64,000 bases of DNA, from NCBI RefSeq assembly GCF_020080045.1, contig NZ_CP083451.1:1798001-1862000 (forward strand), given 5' to 3'. This document shows, piece by piece, positions 36,972 to 45,068 of this stretch (the stretch's first letter is position 1; each line of letters starts with the position of its first letter). The notes under the pieces are model-generated. The model did not search any database. It saw only the letters and a list, made by a program, of their open reading frames with translations, and was not told the DNA's origin. This stretch comes from Comamonas odontotermitis. GTDB lineage: Bacteria > Pseudomonadota > Gammaproteobacteria > Burkholderiales > Burkholderiaceae_C. The position numbers and the translations under genes were made by a program.

Positions 36972-38237
36972 GTGAATCGCGAGTTGATACGGCTGATCGT
37001 CGGCCAGTTTTTTGTCCATTCCTGCATGACAGGCACGCGGCTGGCCGCTCCATTGCTGGCCTTGCGCGACGGCTACAGCCCCGGCGCCGTGGGTTTTTTG
37101 CTCAGCCTGTTTGCGCTGACGCAGGTGTTTCTCTCGTTGCCTGCGGGCCGCTATGCGGACAAGCACGGTTTCATGAAGCCCATGCTGATCGCCATTGGCC
37201 TCGCGTTTTCGGGCACGGCCATCGGGGTGGCGTTTCCGCGTTTTGACGTGCTGTGCGTGTCGGCCCTGCTGACGGGGGCGGGCTGCGGTATCTCAATCAT
37301 CGCGCTGCAGCGCCATGCGGGTCGTGTGGCGCACGAGGCGAGCGAGCTGCGGCAGATCTTCAGTTGGCTGTCGCTCGGGCCTGCGGTGGCCAACTTTCTG
37401 GGACCCATGGTCACGGGGCTGATCATCGACCATTCCACCAGGCAGGCAGGAGACAACCTCTCATACCGCATCGCCTTTGCGGTGCTGGCGCTGTTTTCCG
37501 TGGTGGCCTGGTGGTGCGTGCGCGGGGCGCACGACTTGCCGACCGCTGCCCCCAGGAGCGACGGCCAGCCGCACCACGCCTGGGATCTGCTGCGCGAGCA
37601 GAGCTTTCGCCGCCTGCTGCTGGTGAACTGGCTGGTGGCCTCCTGCTGGGATGTGCATACCTTCGTGGTGCCGCTTCTGGGCCATGAAAAGGGGTTGTCC
37701 GCTTCAGAGATCGGCACGGTGCTGGGGGTGTTTGCCCTGGCTGCCTTTGTCATCCGCGTGCTGCTGCCCAGCATCTCGCGCCACATGCGCGAGATGAGTG
37801 TCGTGATGGTGGCCATGTTGCTCACCGCTGCCGTGTTTGCCATCTACCCGCTGATGCCAGGCGCCCTGGCCATGGCGGTGTGCTCGGCGCTCCTGGGCCT
37901 TGCGCTGGGCAGCGTGCAGCCCATGGCCATGAGCATGCTGCACCAGATCACCCCCGAAGAGCGCCATGGCGAGGCCGTGGGCTTGCGGTTGATGCTGATC
38001 AACGGATCAAGCGTGTGCATGCCGCTGATGTTTGGCGCGGCGGGCGCGGCCATCGGCGTGGGCGGCGTGTTCTGGGTGATGGGCGCATTGGTGGGGGCGG
38101 GCTCGCGCATGGCCTGGGTTCTGGGCCGCACCCCGCTGCCCACGTTCACGCCCATCGAGGCGCAAGCGACGCCACCCCAGGCGCATGCGGCCAGCGATGA
38201 TGGGGTGACCGATGTGGAGCCCAAGAAACCAAAGTAA
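36972..38237 (+). CDS. MFS transporter
   Basis: The 421-residue protein has about 12 membrane segments and the MFS loop AGRYADKHGFMKPM between helices 2 and 3. The second half begins with SFRRLLLVNWLVASCWDVHT. The GTG at 36972 is preferred to one at 36948 because AAGGGGAG precedes it at close spacing. The substrate cannot be predicted. Its tail (about 25 residues, Pro/Ala/Asp) is not conserved-looking. A bidirectional terminator separates it from the convergent LOG gene. Confidence 0.87.
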   Translation: MNRELIRLIVGQFFVHSCMTGTRLAAPLLALRDGYSPGAVGFLLSLFALTQVFLSLPAGRYADKHGFMKPMLIAIGLAFSGTAIGVAFPRFDVLCVSALLTGAGCGISIIALQRHAGRVAHEASELRQIFSWLSLGPAVANFLGPMVTGLIIDHSTRQAGDNLSYRIAFAVLALFSVVAWWCVRGAHDLPTAAPRSDGQPHHAWDLLREQSFRRLLLVNWLVASCWDVHTFVVPLLGHEKGLSASEIGTVLGVFALAAFVIRVLLPSISRHMREMSVVMVAMLLTAAVFAIYPLMPGALAMAVCSALLGLALGSVQPMAMSMLHQITPEERHGEAVGLRLMLINGSSVCMPLMFGAAGAAIGVGGVFWVMGALVGAGSRMAWVLGRTPLPTFTPIEAQATPPQAHAASDDGVTDVEPKKPK

Positions 38238-38264
38238 CTGTAGATATTGTGGCTCCCACAGACA

Positions 38265-38292
38265 AAAAAGCAGCCGGTTGGCTGCTTTTTGC
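38265..38292. terminator. bidirectional terminator between convergent genes
   Basis: AAAAAGCAGCC and GGCTGCTTTTT pair around GGTT, with A-runs and T-runs on either side. It serves the MFS gene on + and the LOG gene on -. Confidence 0.9.
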
Positions 38293-38332
38293 TGGTTGGA
38301 TCGGCTTGGGTGGCGAGAAGCCGCCTGGCCGT

Positions 38333-39196
38333 TCAATCCTGGTAGAACGCCTGGATCAGGCGACAGGCTTCGTGCACATCGTCGGTGATGTGGAACAGCT
38401 TGACGTCGTCGGCCGAGATGGTGCCGTACTCGATCATCACATCAAAATTCAGCATGCGGCTCCAGAAATCGGAGCCGAACAGCACGATCGGCACGCCCTT
38501 GGCCTTGTGGGTCTGCACCAGGGTCAGCACCTCGAACAGCTCGTCCATGGTGCCAAAGCCGCCAGGAAAGACGACCAGTGCCTTGGCGCGCATCATCAGG
38601 TGCATCTTGCGCAGCGCAAAGTAGTGGAACTTGAAGCACAGCTCGGGCGTGATGTAGCGGTTGCCCGATTGCTCGTGGGGCAGGGTGATGTTCATGCCCA
38701 CATTGGGGGCGCGCTCTTCATGGGCGCCGCGGTTGGCGGCTTCCATGATGCCGGGGCCGCCGCCGGTGCAGATGTAGAGGCGGTCTTCGAGCTTCTGCGT
38801 TTCGCTGAACTTGGCAACCAGCCGTGCAAAGCGGCGCGCCGCATCGTAGTACCGGCTGGTGGCCATGGCGCGCTGCGCAATGGCGATGGCCTTGGCATCG
38901 CCCTGGGCCTTGGCAGCCTCCAGCTTTTGCTCGGCCTCTTCGGGCGAGACAAAGCGGGCGCTGCCAAATACCACCACCGTGTTGTTGATGCCCTGTGCGC
39001 TCAGTTCCAGATCTGGCTTGAGCATTTCGAGCTGAAAGCGTATGGCGCGGGTCTCGCGGCGGCTGAGAAACTCGGGGTCGGCAAAGGCGAGGCGGTAGGA
39101 ATCGCGCTTCATCGCGCTATCGTCAGCCGGGTCTTTGCTGAACAGATTCCAGTCATGCGCCATGACTTGTTCATCGAGCTGGGTATTGGCGTCCAT
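38333..39196 (-). CDS. LOG family protein (lysine decarboxylase-like, TIGR00730 type)
   Basis: The 287-residue Rossmann-like protein carries the LOG motif PGGFGTMDELFEVLTLVQT (about residues 205-223) and CTGGGPGIMEAANRG (about 147-161). Characterised LOG enzymes are cytokinin riboside 5'-monophosphate phosphoribohydrolases; bacterial members are often general nucleotide hydrolases (PpnN-like). The N-terminal 85 residues are longer than in the shortest members. No hormone-related genes adjoin it, so a housekeeping nucleotide role is more likely. Confidence 0.88.
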   Translation of the reverse strand: MDANTQLDEQVMAHDWNLFSKDPADDSAMKRDSYRLAFADPEFLSRRETRAIRFQLEMLKPDLELSAQGINNTVVVFGSARFVSPEEAEQKLEAAKAQGDAKAIAIAQRAMATSRYYDAARRFARLVAKFSETQKLEDRLYICTGGGPGIMEAANRGAHEERAPNVGMNITLPHEQSGNRYITPELCFKFHYFALRKMHLMMRAKALVVFPGGFGTMDELFEVLTLVQTHKAKGVPIVLFGSDFWSRMLNFDVMIEYGTISADDVKLFHITDDVHEACRLIQAFYQD

Positions 39197-39264
39197 GGTG
39201 TCTCCCTCTGACGTGGTGCAGGCCGCAGCACAGGCACCGGAGCAATGCTTGAAACAAAAAAGCC

Positions 39265-39315
39265 ATCAACGCAAGATTTTCAAGCGCTGATAGCTACTGA
39301 ATATATAGCGTTTTG
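39265..39315. repeat. partial palindromic repeat upstream of the LOG gene
   Basis: TCAAGCGCTGATAGCTACTG follows AAGATTT and precedes ATATATAGCG. It resembles one half of the repeat at 35091-35129. Confidence 0.4.
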
Positions 39316-39394
39316 GCAGGTGCCGAACGCGAAAAGTGTCAAAAATGCCTCGGTGCGCCTTCGATGCCCGCAAATGCGGCCGGGCAAGGGCCTG

Positions 39395-39778
39395 TCATCG
39401 GCCGGCCCACAGGGCATTGCCGGTCGCCAGGCCCAGTGCGGTCAGCGCGAGCGATCCGAACAGATGCAGACTGCATTGCAGCAGGGCGAGGCCGTATCTC
39501 TCGGCCTGCAGCATCGACACCGTCTCTGCCGAAAAGCTGGAAAAGGTGGTGAGCGCACCCAGAAAGCCGGTGATCAGCACCAGCCGCCAGACGGGATCGA
39601 TGCCCGGCATGTTCTGGAACAGTGCCACCAGCAGGCCGATGGTGTAGCCGCCCACCAAATTGGCGGCCAGCGTGCCCCAGGGCAGCAAGGCATGCGGCTG
39701 GTTGAACCAGCGACCCAGTTGCCAGCGCGCAAGAGCGCCGAGGGCGGCGCCGACGGAGATACCCAGGATGTTCCACAT
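39395..39778 (-). CDS. crcB: fluoride exporter CrcB
   Basis: The 127-residue protein has four membrane helices and the Fluc channel features GALARWQLGRWFNQ near the start, GTLAANLVGGYTIGL with the conserved Asn, and TGFLGALTTFSSFSAETVSML. It forms a dimeric fluoride channel that keeps cytoplasmic fluoride low. I searched the 88-bp upstream gap for a fluoride riboswitch and saw none. Confidence 0.95.
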   Translation of the reverse strand: MWNILGISVGAALGALARWQLGRWFNQPHALLPWGTLAANLVGGYTIGLLVALFQNMPGIDPVWRLVLITGFLGALTTFSSFSAETVSMLQAERYGLALLQCSLHLFGSLALTALGLATGNALWAGR

Positions 39779-39834
39779 GGTGTTTTTTCAGCGAGGCAGC
39801 AACAATGGTCTTGATCATACAGCCAAAGAATCCG

Positions 39835-39885
39835 CTGCTTGGCGCAGACGGAGTATGCGCTGCTTGCTATCTATTTTGCATGATT
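39835..39885. repeat. partial palindromic repeat after the M14 peptidase gene
   Basis: CTTGGCGCAGACGGAGTATG followed by CGCTGCTTGCTATCTATTTT is a degraded copy of the palindrome family. It overlaps the peptidase stop region. Confidence 0.45.
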
Positions 39886-41678
39886 TCCTGCCATGCCGCA
39901 TAGGCGGCCAGCACCGCAGCCTGCTGGGCGGTGTGCGCCAGGCGGAAGTCATCGCCAATGACGGTCTGGTCCGGAAACTCGGTGATCAAGGTGACCGGCG
40001 CGGGCGACGCTGCATGGGCGCTGATGGTGCAGGGCGTGCCATGGCGCAATGTGAAAGGCTGCAGCCCGGAGTGCTGCTGGTAGTGGTGCAGCTGGCGCGC
40101 GTTGTAGGCCGCAAGGCCCGGCACCTGGGTGAGGGCGAGGGCCACCTGCTCGGCCAGGGCAACGGCTGCGTCCTCCCAGCCATCGTGGTAGCGCAGGATC
40201 AGGAAAAAGCCCTTGGGCACGGTCCACAGGTCAAAGCCCTGCGGTATGTAGCCGGTGAGCGGACGTGTCCATTCGTGTGCGGGATAGCCGTGCAGGCTCA
40301 GGTGGAGCTGCGCCCCGCTGCCCGCCAGCGCATCGCGGCGCACGGCGCTTTCGTACCAGGGCGCGGAGTCGCGGTATTCCAGGTCGTCGCCCAGCGCGGT
40401 GTAGCGTGCGGCGTGGTGCATCTGCTCGGGCGCGTAGCTGCGGTACCACTCGTGCAAGGCGTAGCCATCGGGGTTTTCGACGGGGATGTAGGCAAAGTGG
40501 CTGTCAGGCCGGGCTGCCAGCGCCAGTGCGCCGCGCAATGCACCGTGGGTGCCGGAGATCTCGTTGGCATGCTGGCCGCCGCTCAGCAGCACGGCGTGGT
40601 TGCTTCCCTTTTTGTAGGTGGCAGCAATTGTGCGGCCTTGCACGCTGCGCCCTTGCCAGGCGGTGCCATAGGTGTCGAACAAGGGCTGCGTCAGCTCGGC
40701 AATCTGCGCCAGGCTCGGGGCTTGCTCCAGTGCAGCCGCAGCCTGGGCGGCCGCTTCTGCGCCTGCAAACGCAGCGGCGCGCTGGCCCAGCGGCTCAGGC
40801 AGCGGGAGGGCCTGGCTTTCAATGCGTACCGAGATGTGCTGCAGCGCCAAGGGATCGGAGCCGGTTGCCATGCGGATATCGGGCACCATCTGCCCGGGCT
40901 GCAGGCGCCGGTCACCGGCCGGTCGGCCCGACAGGTGCTGAAAATGCTCCAGCAGCGAGAAATACAGCTCCTCATGCATGGCCTCGGGCGTGCTCATCAC
41001 TTCGCCCGTGCCGGTGATGGGTTGCTCAAAGCCTGGCAGCTCCATGTGGATGTGCAGGCGGCCGAAGTAGGGCTCCCCAGCAGGCCAGGGTTGCTGGCGA
41101 ATGCATTGCATGGCCTGCTGGTAGGCCAGCTCGTAGTCGGTGGAGAGCGGTGCATCGTGCATGAAAGCACCTTGCGAATCCTGCGATCGCTCCCAGCCGC
41201 ACGGGGTGATGCCGTGCCCGCCATGGGCGGTCTCGAAACGGCGGTTGGGGGCAAAGACATGCATCTGCTGGTGACGGCCACCCCGGTAATGCAGGTGCAG
41301 GCTGTAATGGTCGTCGCCGCTGCCATGGGTGTTGGCCTGCATCTTCAGATCGATGTGCGAGAGCATGGCAGCCAGCGGATAGGCTTCCAGCAAAAAACGA
41401 TTGTTGGCAGCATCGGCATGCACCGGGTAGTGCAGCTCCACAGCGCGCAGGCCGTCCATCTGCACTTCTTCCAGCAGCGCGTGTACCAGGGGCTTGTAGC
41501 TGCTGCGGATGCGGGCACGAATGCCCTGGGCAGCGAGCTGCTGCTCGGCGGCACGGCGCGCCTGAACGCCTTCAAAGCACCAGAGCTGCCAGAAAACGTC
41601 GGGCTGCGGGTCGGCGAGGCGCTCCTGAACCCACTGGGTGAGCGTGCGATCGATGGTGCTGGAGAGCAGAATGGTCAT
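39867..41678 (-). CDS. M14-family zinc carboxypeptidase-like protein
   Basis: The 603-residue protein lacks an obvious signal peptide. The C-terminal half is a zinc carboxypeptidase: GGQHANEISGTHG gives the zinc pair His370 and Glu373. LHLSLHGYPAHEW supplies the third ligand His, and TLITEFPDQTV may supply the catalytic Glu. Before it lies a roughly 330-residue N-terminal region without a recognised domain, containing many His and aromatic residues. Family members cleave C-terminal residues from peptides or peptidoglycan stems; here the substrate is unknown. It stands alone between crcB and the Mrp operon. Confidence 0.82.
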   Translation of the reverse strand: MTILLSSTIDRTLTQWVQERLADPQPDVFWQLWCFEGVQARRAAEQQLAAQGIRARIRSSYKPLVHALLEEVQMDGLRAVELHYPVHADAANNRFLLEAYPLAAMLSHIDLKMQANTHGSGDDHYSLHLHYRGGRHQQMHVFAPNRRFETAHGGHGITPCGWERSQDSQGAFMHDAPLSTDYELAYQQAMQCIRQQPWPAGEPYFGRLHIHMELPGFEQPITGTGEVMSTPEAMHEELYFSLLEHFQHLSGRPAGDRRLQPGQMVPDIRMATGSDPLALQHISVRIESQALPLPEPLGQRAAAFAGAEAAAQAAAALEQAPSLAQIAELTQPLFDTYGTAWQGRSVQGRTIAATYKKGSNHAVLLSGGQHANEISGTHGALRGALALAARPDSHFAYIPVENPDGYALHEWYRSYAPEQMHHAARYTALGDDLEYRDSAPWYESAVRRDALAGSGAQLHLSLHGYPAHEWTRPLTGYIPQGFDLWTVPKGFFLILRYHDGWEDAAVALAEQVALALTQVPGLAAYNARQLHHYQQHSGLQPFTLRHGTPCTISAHAASPAPVTLITEFPDQTVIGDDFRLAHTAQQAAVLAAYAAWQEIMQNR

Positions 41679-41775
41679 GGCGGGGAGAGAAGAATAGATT
41701 CTTGCAATCCATCAGCATAGGGCAAGCGCAGTGCCCTTGCTGTCTCCCCGGCACATATTTGCAGTGTGGATTTCA

Positions 41776-41791
41776 GAACGTGTTTACGTTC
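41776..41791. mobile_element. minimal 16-bp relic of the GAACGTG element
   Basis: GAACGTGTTTACGTTC is flanked by TCA on both sides (41773-41775 and 41792-41794). The right TCA is the mrpG stop codon read on the other strand. It looks like the two element ends fused, with the interior lost. Confidence 0.5.
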
Positions 41792-42169
41792 TCAGGCGTC
41801 GTTGGTATCGGGGTCGGCAGCAACGATGCGGCTCACGCTCGCGGGCACATCCTTGCCCATGCGTCGGTCGCGGAACAGCGCGGCACGCATCAGGAAGATG
41901 GTGGTGACGGGCACCGTGACCGCAATGAACACCGCAATCAGCAGGGCGTGCAGCGCGGTGGCATGGCTTTGCAGGGTGACATGGATGATCGAGCCCCAGA
42001 CGATGCACCAGCAGCCCGCAGTGGCAATGATGGCAGGCGAGTGCACCCGCTCGTAGTAGCTGGGCAGACGGAACAGGCCCAGAGCCCCGGCCAGGGCGAT
42101 CAGCGCCCCGGTCAGCACCAGCACGGACACCACGATCTGGGCCCAGATGGGCAGGTCGATTTCGGTCAT
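41792..42169 (-). CDS. mrpG: Mrp/Pha cation:H+ antiporter subunit G
   Basis: The 125-residue membrane protein has three hydrophobic segments and the MnhG/PhaG pattern ALAGALGLFRLPSYYERVHSP. It is the last subunit of the six-gene group 2 Mrp complex, which exchanges Na+ or K+ for protons. Its ATG overlaps the mrpF stop by 4 bp. A small inverted repeat (GAACGT-GTTT-ACGTTC, 41776-41791) touches its stop codon. Confidence 0.93.
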   Translation of the reverse strand: MTEIDLPIWAQIVVSVLVLTGALIALAGALGLFRLPSYYERVHSPAIIATAGCWCIVWGSIIHVTLQSHATALHALLIAVFIAVTVPVTTIFLMRAALFRDRRMGKDVPASVSRIVAADPDTNDA

Positions 42170-42444
42170 TCGATCACCTCGCCGCGCAACAGGAATTTGG
42201 CCATGGCAGTGGAGCTGACGAAACCGAACAGGGCAATCAGCAGGGCTGCTTCAAAATAGTTGACCGAGGCATAGTGGATGCCCAGCACCAGCATGACCAG
42301 CATGCCGATGAGGTACATGCAATCGAGCGCCAGAACACGGTCCTGCGCCTGCGGGCCCTTGAGCAGGCGGATCATGGCAAACAGCATGGCCAGCAGCAGG
42401 ATGAACAGGGCTGCCGGCATGGTCCAGGCAAGAATGGTGTTCAT
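42166..42444 (-). CDS. mrpF: Mrp/Pha cation:H+ antiporter subunit F
   Basis: The 92-residue protein has three membrane helices and the subunit F signature RLLKGPQAQDRVLALDCMYL. It is coupled to mrpE and mrpG by 4-bp overlaps on both sides. Confidence 0.93.
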   Translation of the reverse strand: MNTILAWTMPAALFILLLAMLFAMIRLLKGPQAQDRVLALDCMYLIGMLVMLVLGIHYASVNYFEAALLIALFGFVSSTAMAKFLLRGEVIE

Positions 42445-42929
42445 TCGAAAATCTCCATGAGTGGCCGTTCATAGCAGGCCTTGATGTGGTCGATGATGCC
42501 TTGCGGATCGTCGGCCTCCAGCACGTGCAGCAGCAGGATCGAGCGGTCGCGCGAGACCTCGGCCCATGCCGTGCCCGGGGTGATGCAGACAATCATGGCC
42601 AGCACGGCAAGGCCGTTGGGATCACGCAGTTGCAGGGGCACATGCACAAACCCTGCAGGCTTTTTGCGGCTGCCGGGCATCAGCAGCAGGCGCAGCACCG
42701 CCAGGTTGGAGCTGAGCGAATCGCGGGCAACGCGCAGCCCCAGGCGAATGATGGTCCAGGGCTTCTTGATGCTGACCTGGCGCGGGCGCAGACCTTGCGT
42801 AAGCATCGGAATCAGCCAGCCAAACAGTACCCCGAGAATGATCTGTCCGGCGCTGGCGCTGCGGTTGAGCAGCAGCCACACCAGGCACAGAAACACGGAC
42901 AGAAGCGGCGCGGGAAAAAGGCGTTTCAT
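42441..42929 (-). CDS. mrpE: Mrp/Pha cation:H+ antiporter subunit E
   Basis: The 162-residue protein has two N-terminal membrane helices. The subunit E core then contains PAGFVHVPLQLRDPNGLAVL followed by AMIVCITPGTAWAEV (about residues 90-125). It is required for assembly of the complex rather than ion passage. It overlaps mrpD and mrpF by 4 bp each. Confidence 0.93.
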   Translation of the reverse strand: MKRLFPAPLLSVFLCLVWLLLNRSASAGQIILGVLFGWLIPMLTQGLRPRQVSIKKPWTIIRLGLRVARDSLSSNLAVLRLLLMPGSRKKPAGFVHVPLQLRDPNGLAVLAMIVCITPGTAWAEVSRDRSILLLHVLEADDPQGIIDHIKACYERPLMEIFE

Positions 42930-44695
42930 GGCGCAGAACCTCCGGAGGTAGGTGCATCAGGCACAGGCATGGCGCCAGGGAGGGCGTCTGGCTCCGCCAG
43001 AAGGTGCGAAGGGGCAGCGCTGGGCGAAGGCAGCGGATCCTTGTCCAGCACCGAGCGCATATAGTTGCCCGGAGAGTGGAGGTTGTTGGCAGCGCGCTGC
43101 GTATAGCGCATCACGTCTCCTGCGTAGACCACCATCAGCACGGTGCAGCCCAGCAACAGACCAATGGGCAGGCCCTCGATCACCTTGAGCTTGGGTGGCT
43201 TGCGGCTGATGCTGGACCAGAACTCACGAATGCCGATGCGCACCAGCGCCGTGAGGGCCATCAGGCCGGTGCCGATGAGCGCCGCCATGAACAGGCCTCC
43301 GAGCCAGCCGATCTTGTTGCCTGCCGATGAGCCCAGGCCCAGGGGGTTGAGCAGCGCGTCGAGCATGGCAAACTTGCCGACAAAGCCCGACAGCGGCGGC
43401 AGGCCCGAGATCACCAGGGTGCAGACCACGAACGACAGGCCCAGGAATGCCATGGAGGCGGGAATCACCCGGCCGATCAGCACTTCCTCGTCCTCATCCA
43501 GATTCAACCCTTCACGCGGCAGCAGCTCGGGGGTGAGAAAGGGGGCTTCTTCATCGTCAAACCGCACCACATCACTGCCCTCGGTACGCCAGCGGTCGAT
43601 CAGGTCTGCCAGCAGGAAGAGCACGGCGACGGCCAGCGTCGAGCTGGGCAGGTAGTACAGCAGTGCAGCGGTCATCAGGTTCTGCCCGAAGCCCGTTGCG
43701 GCAAGCAGGGTGCCCGCCGACAGAATGGCCGCGTAGCCGGCCACATAGCCAAGCCGCTGTGTGCCCAGCATGGCAACACCTGCATAGCCCATGGTGGCCA
43801 GGCCGCCCAGAATCAGCCAGGCGCTGCCAAAGTAAGCGGATGGCCCGGCTTCGGTGCTGAACATCAAGGTCCACAGACGCAGGATGGTGTAGATGCCCAC
43901 CTTGGTCATCAGCGCAAAGATGGCGCCTACCGGTGCGGTGGCCGCGCCATAGGCGGGCACGAGCCAGAAGTTGAGCGGCCAGACGGCGGCCTTGATCAGG
44001 AACGCCGTGGCCAGAATGCCGGCTGCGGTATGGAGCAGGCCCCGGTCAGCGCCGGAAACACTGGGAATGATGCGTGCCAGATCGGCCATATTCAGCGTGC
44101 CGGTGATGCCGTAGAGCATGGACACGCCGATCAGGAAGAGCGAGGACGCTGCCAGATTGATGGCGATATAGTGCAGGCCGTGCTGCACGCGCGCCTTGCC
44201 CGAGCCATGCAGCAGCAGGCCGTAGGATGCCGCGAGCATGATCTCGAAGAACACGAACAGGTTGAACAGGTCGCCCGTGAGAAAGGCCCCTGCCAGCCCC
44301 ATGAGCTGGAACTGGAACAGCACATGGAAGTGCACGCCCGCGCGGTGCCAGCGGGCACCCGAATAGATCACGGCGCAGGTGGCCACCACACTGGTGGTCA
44401 GCAGCATCAGCGCGGACAGCCGGTCGAGAACCAGCACGATGCCGAAAGGCGCGGCCCAGTTGCCGGCCAGGTAGACGCTCATCGTGTTGGCAACGCCTTC
44501 CTGGTTGCTCCATTTGACCAGGGCGATGGCAATCGCCAGGCCCAGGGTGCAGGAGGTGATGTTCATGAGCAGCTTGATGCGCTGGTGCTGCTCGCTCAAG
44601 GTCAGCATCAACGCTGCCGTCAGCATGGGCAGCAGGATGGGGGCGAGCAGCAGGTGCGGCATCAGACGTTCGGTCAACGCAAGCAACGACATCAA
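42926..44695 (-). CDS. mrpD: Mrp/Pha cation:H+ antiporter subunit D
   Basis: The 589-residue protein is one of the two large NuoM/NuoN-like proton-pumping subunits, with about 14 membrane helices. FFEIMLAASYGLLLHG and AVWPLNFWLVPAYGAATAPV are core channel motifs. A long hydrophilic, acid-rich loop (about residues 365-405, containing RFDDEEAPFLTPELLP and LNLDEDEEVLIG) interrupts the late helices. The Pro/Ala/Ser-rich C-terminal tail (about 45 residues) is also extra. It overlaps mrpC and mrpE by 4 bp. Confidence 0.94.
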   Translation of the reverse strand: MMSLLALTERLMPHLLLAPILLPMLTAALMLTLSEQHQRIKLLMNITSCTLGLAIAIALVKWSNQEGVANTMSVYLAGNWAAPFGIVLVLDRLSALMLLTTSVVATCAVIYSGARWHRAGVHFHVLFQFQLMGLAGAFLTGDLFNLFVFFEIMLAASYGLLLHGSGKARVQHGLHYIAINLAASSLFLIGVSMLYGITGTLNMADLARIIPSVSGADRGLLHTAAGILATAFLIKAAVWPLNFWLVPAYGAATAPVGAIFALMTKVGIYTILRLWTLMFSTEAGPSAYFGSAWLILGGLATMGYAGVAMLGTQRLGYVAGYAAILSAGTLLAATGFGQNLMTAALLYYLPSSTLAVAVLFLLADLIDRWRTEGSDVVRFDDEEAPFLTPELLPREGLNLDEDEEVLIGRVIPASMAFLGLSFVVCTLVISGLPPLSGFVGKFAMLDALLNPLGLGSSAGNKIGWLGGLFMAALIGTGLMALTALVRIGIREFWSSISRKPPKLKVIEGLPIGLLLGCTVLMVVYAGDVMRYTQRAANNLHSPGNYMRSVLDKDPLPSPSAAPSHLLAEPDALPGAMPVPDAPTSGGSAP

Positions 44696-45057
44696 TGCAT
44701 CTCCTGCACGTCGTTGGAGTTTGAGCCGTCCACATGGTCGGTGCCGCTCATGCCGCGCGATGCCAGCAGCACCACCAGGAAGAGCGCCGTCATCGCAAAA
44801 CCGATGACGATGGCCGTCAGTACCAGAGCCTGCGGCATGGGGTCGGCGTAATGCATCAGGTCGGTGGGGACACCTGGCTGGAGAATGGGCTCACGGTCTA
44901 CGGCCAGGCCCACGCGGCCCATGCTGAAAATGAACAGGTTGACGGCATACGACAGCAGCAGCAATCCCATGATGATCTGGAATGTGCGCGGGCGCAGCAA
45001 CAGCCAGACGCCGGAGCCGGTCAGCACGCCAATGGCAATGGCAAGAACGATTTCCAT
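44692..45057 (-). CDS. mrpC: Mrp/Pha cation:H+ antiporter subunit C
   Basis: The 121-residue NuoK-like protein has three membrane helices. SGVWLLLRPRTFQIIMGLLLL and DPMPQALVLTAIVIGFAMTA are hallmarks of MnhC/PhaC. It starts 11 bp after the mrpA stop and overlaps mrpD by 4 bp. Confidence 0.95.
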   Translation of the reverse strand: MEIVLAIAIGVLTGSGVWLLLRPRTFQIIMGLLLLSYAVNLFIFSMGRVGLAVDREPILQPGVPTDLMHYADPMPQALVLTAIVIGFAMTALFLVVLLASRGMSGTDHVDGSNSNDVQEMH

Positions 45058-45068
45058 CGGTCGCTTCC

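Noticed and set aside
39779..39866. Fluoride riboswitch upstream of crcB
   Set aside because: The 88-bp gap does not show the conserved riboswitch core in either strand as far as I can read.
39660..41720. A 686-codon open frame on + across the M14 peptidase
   Set aside because: It is antisense to the zinc-peptidase frame, which has the HxxE motif; no supporting features.
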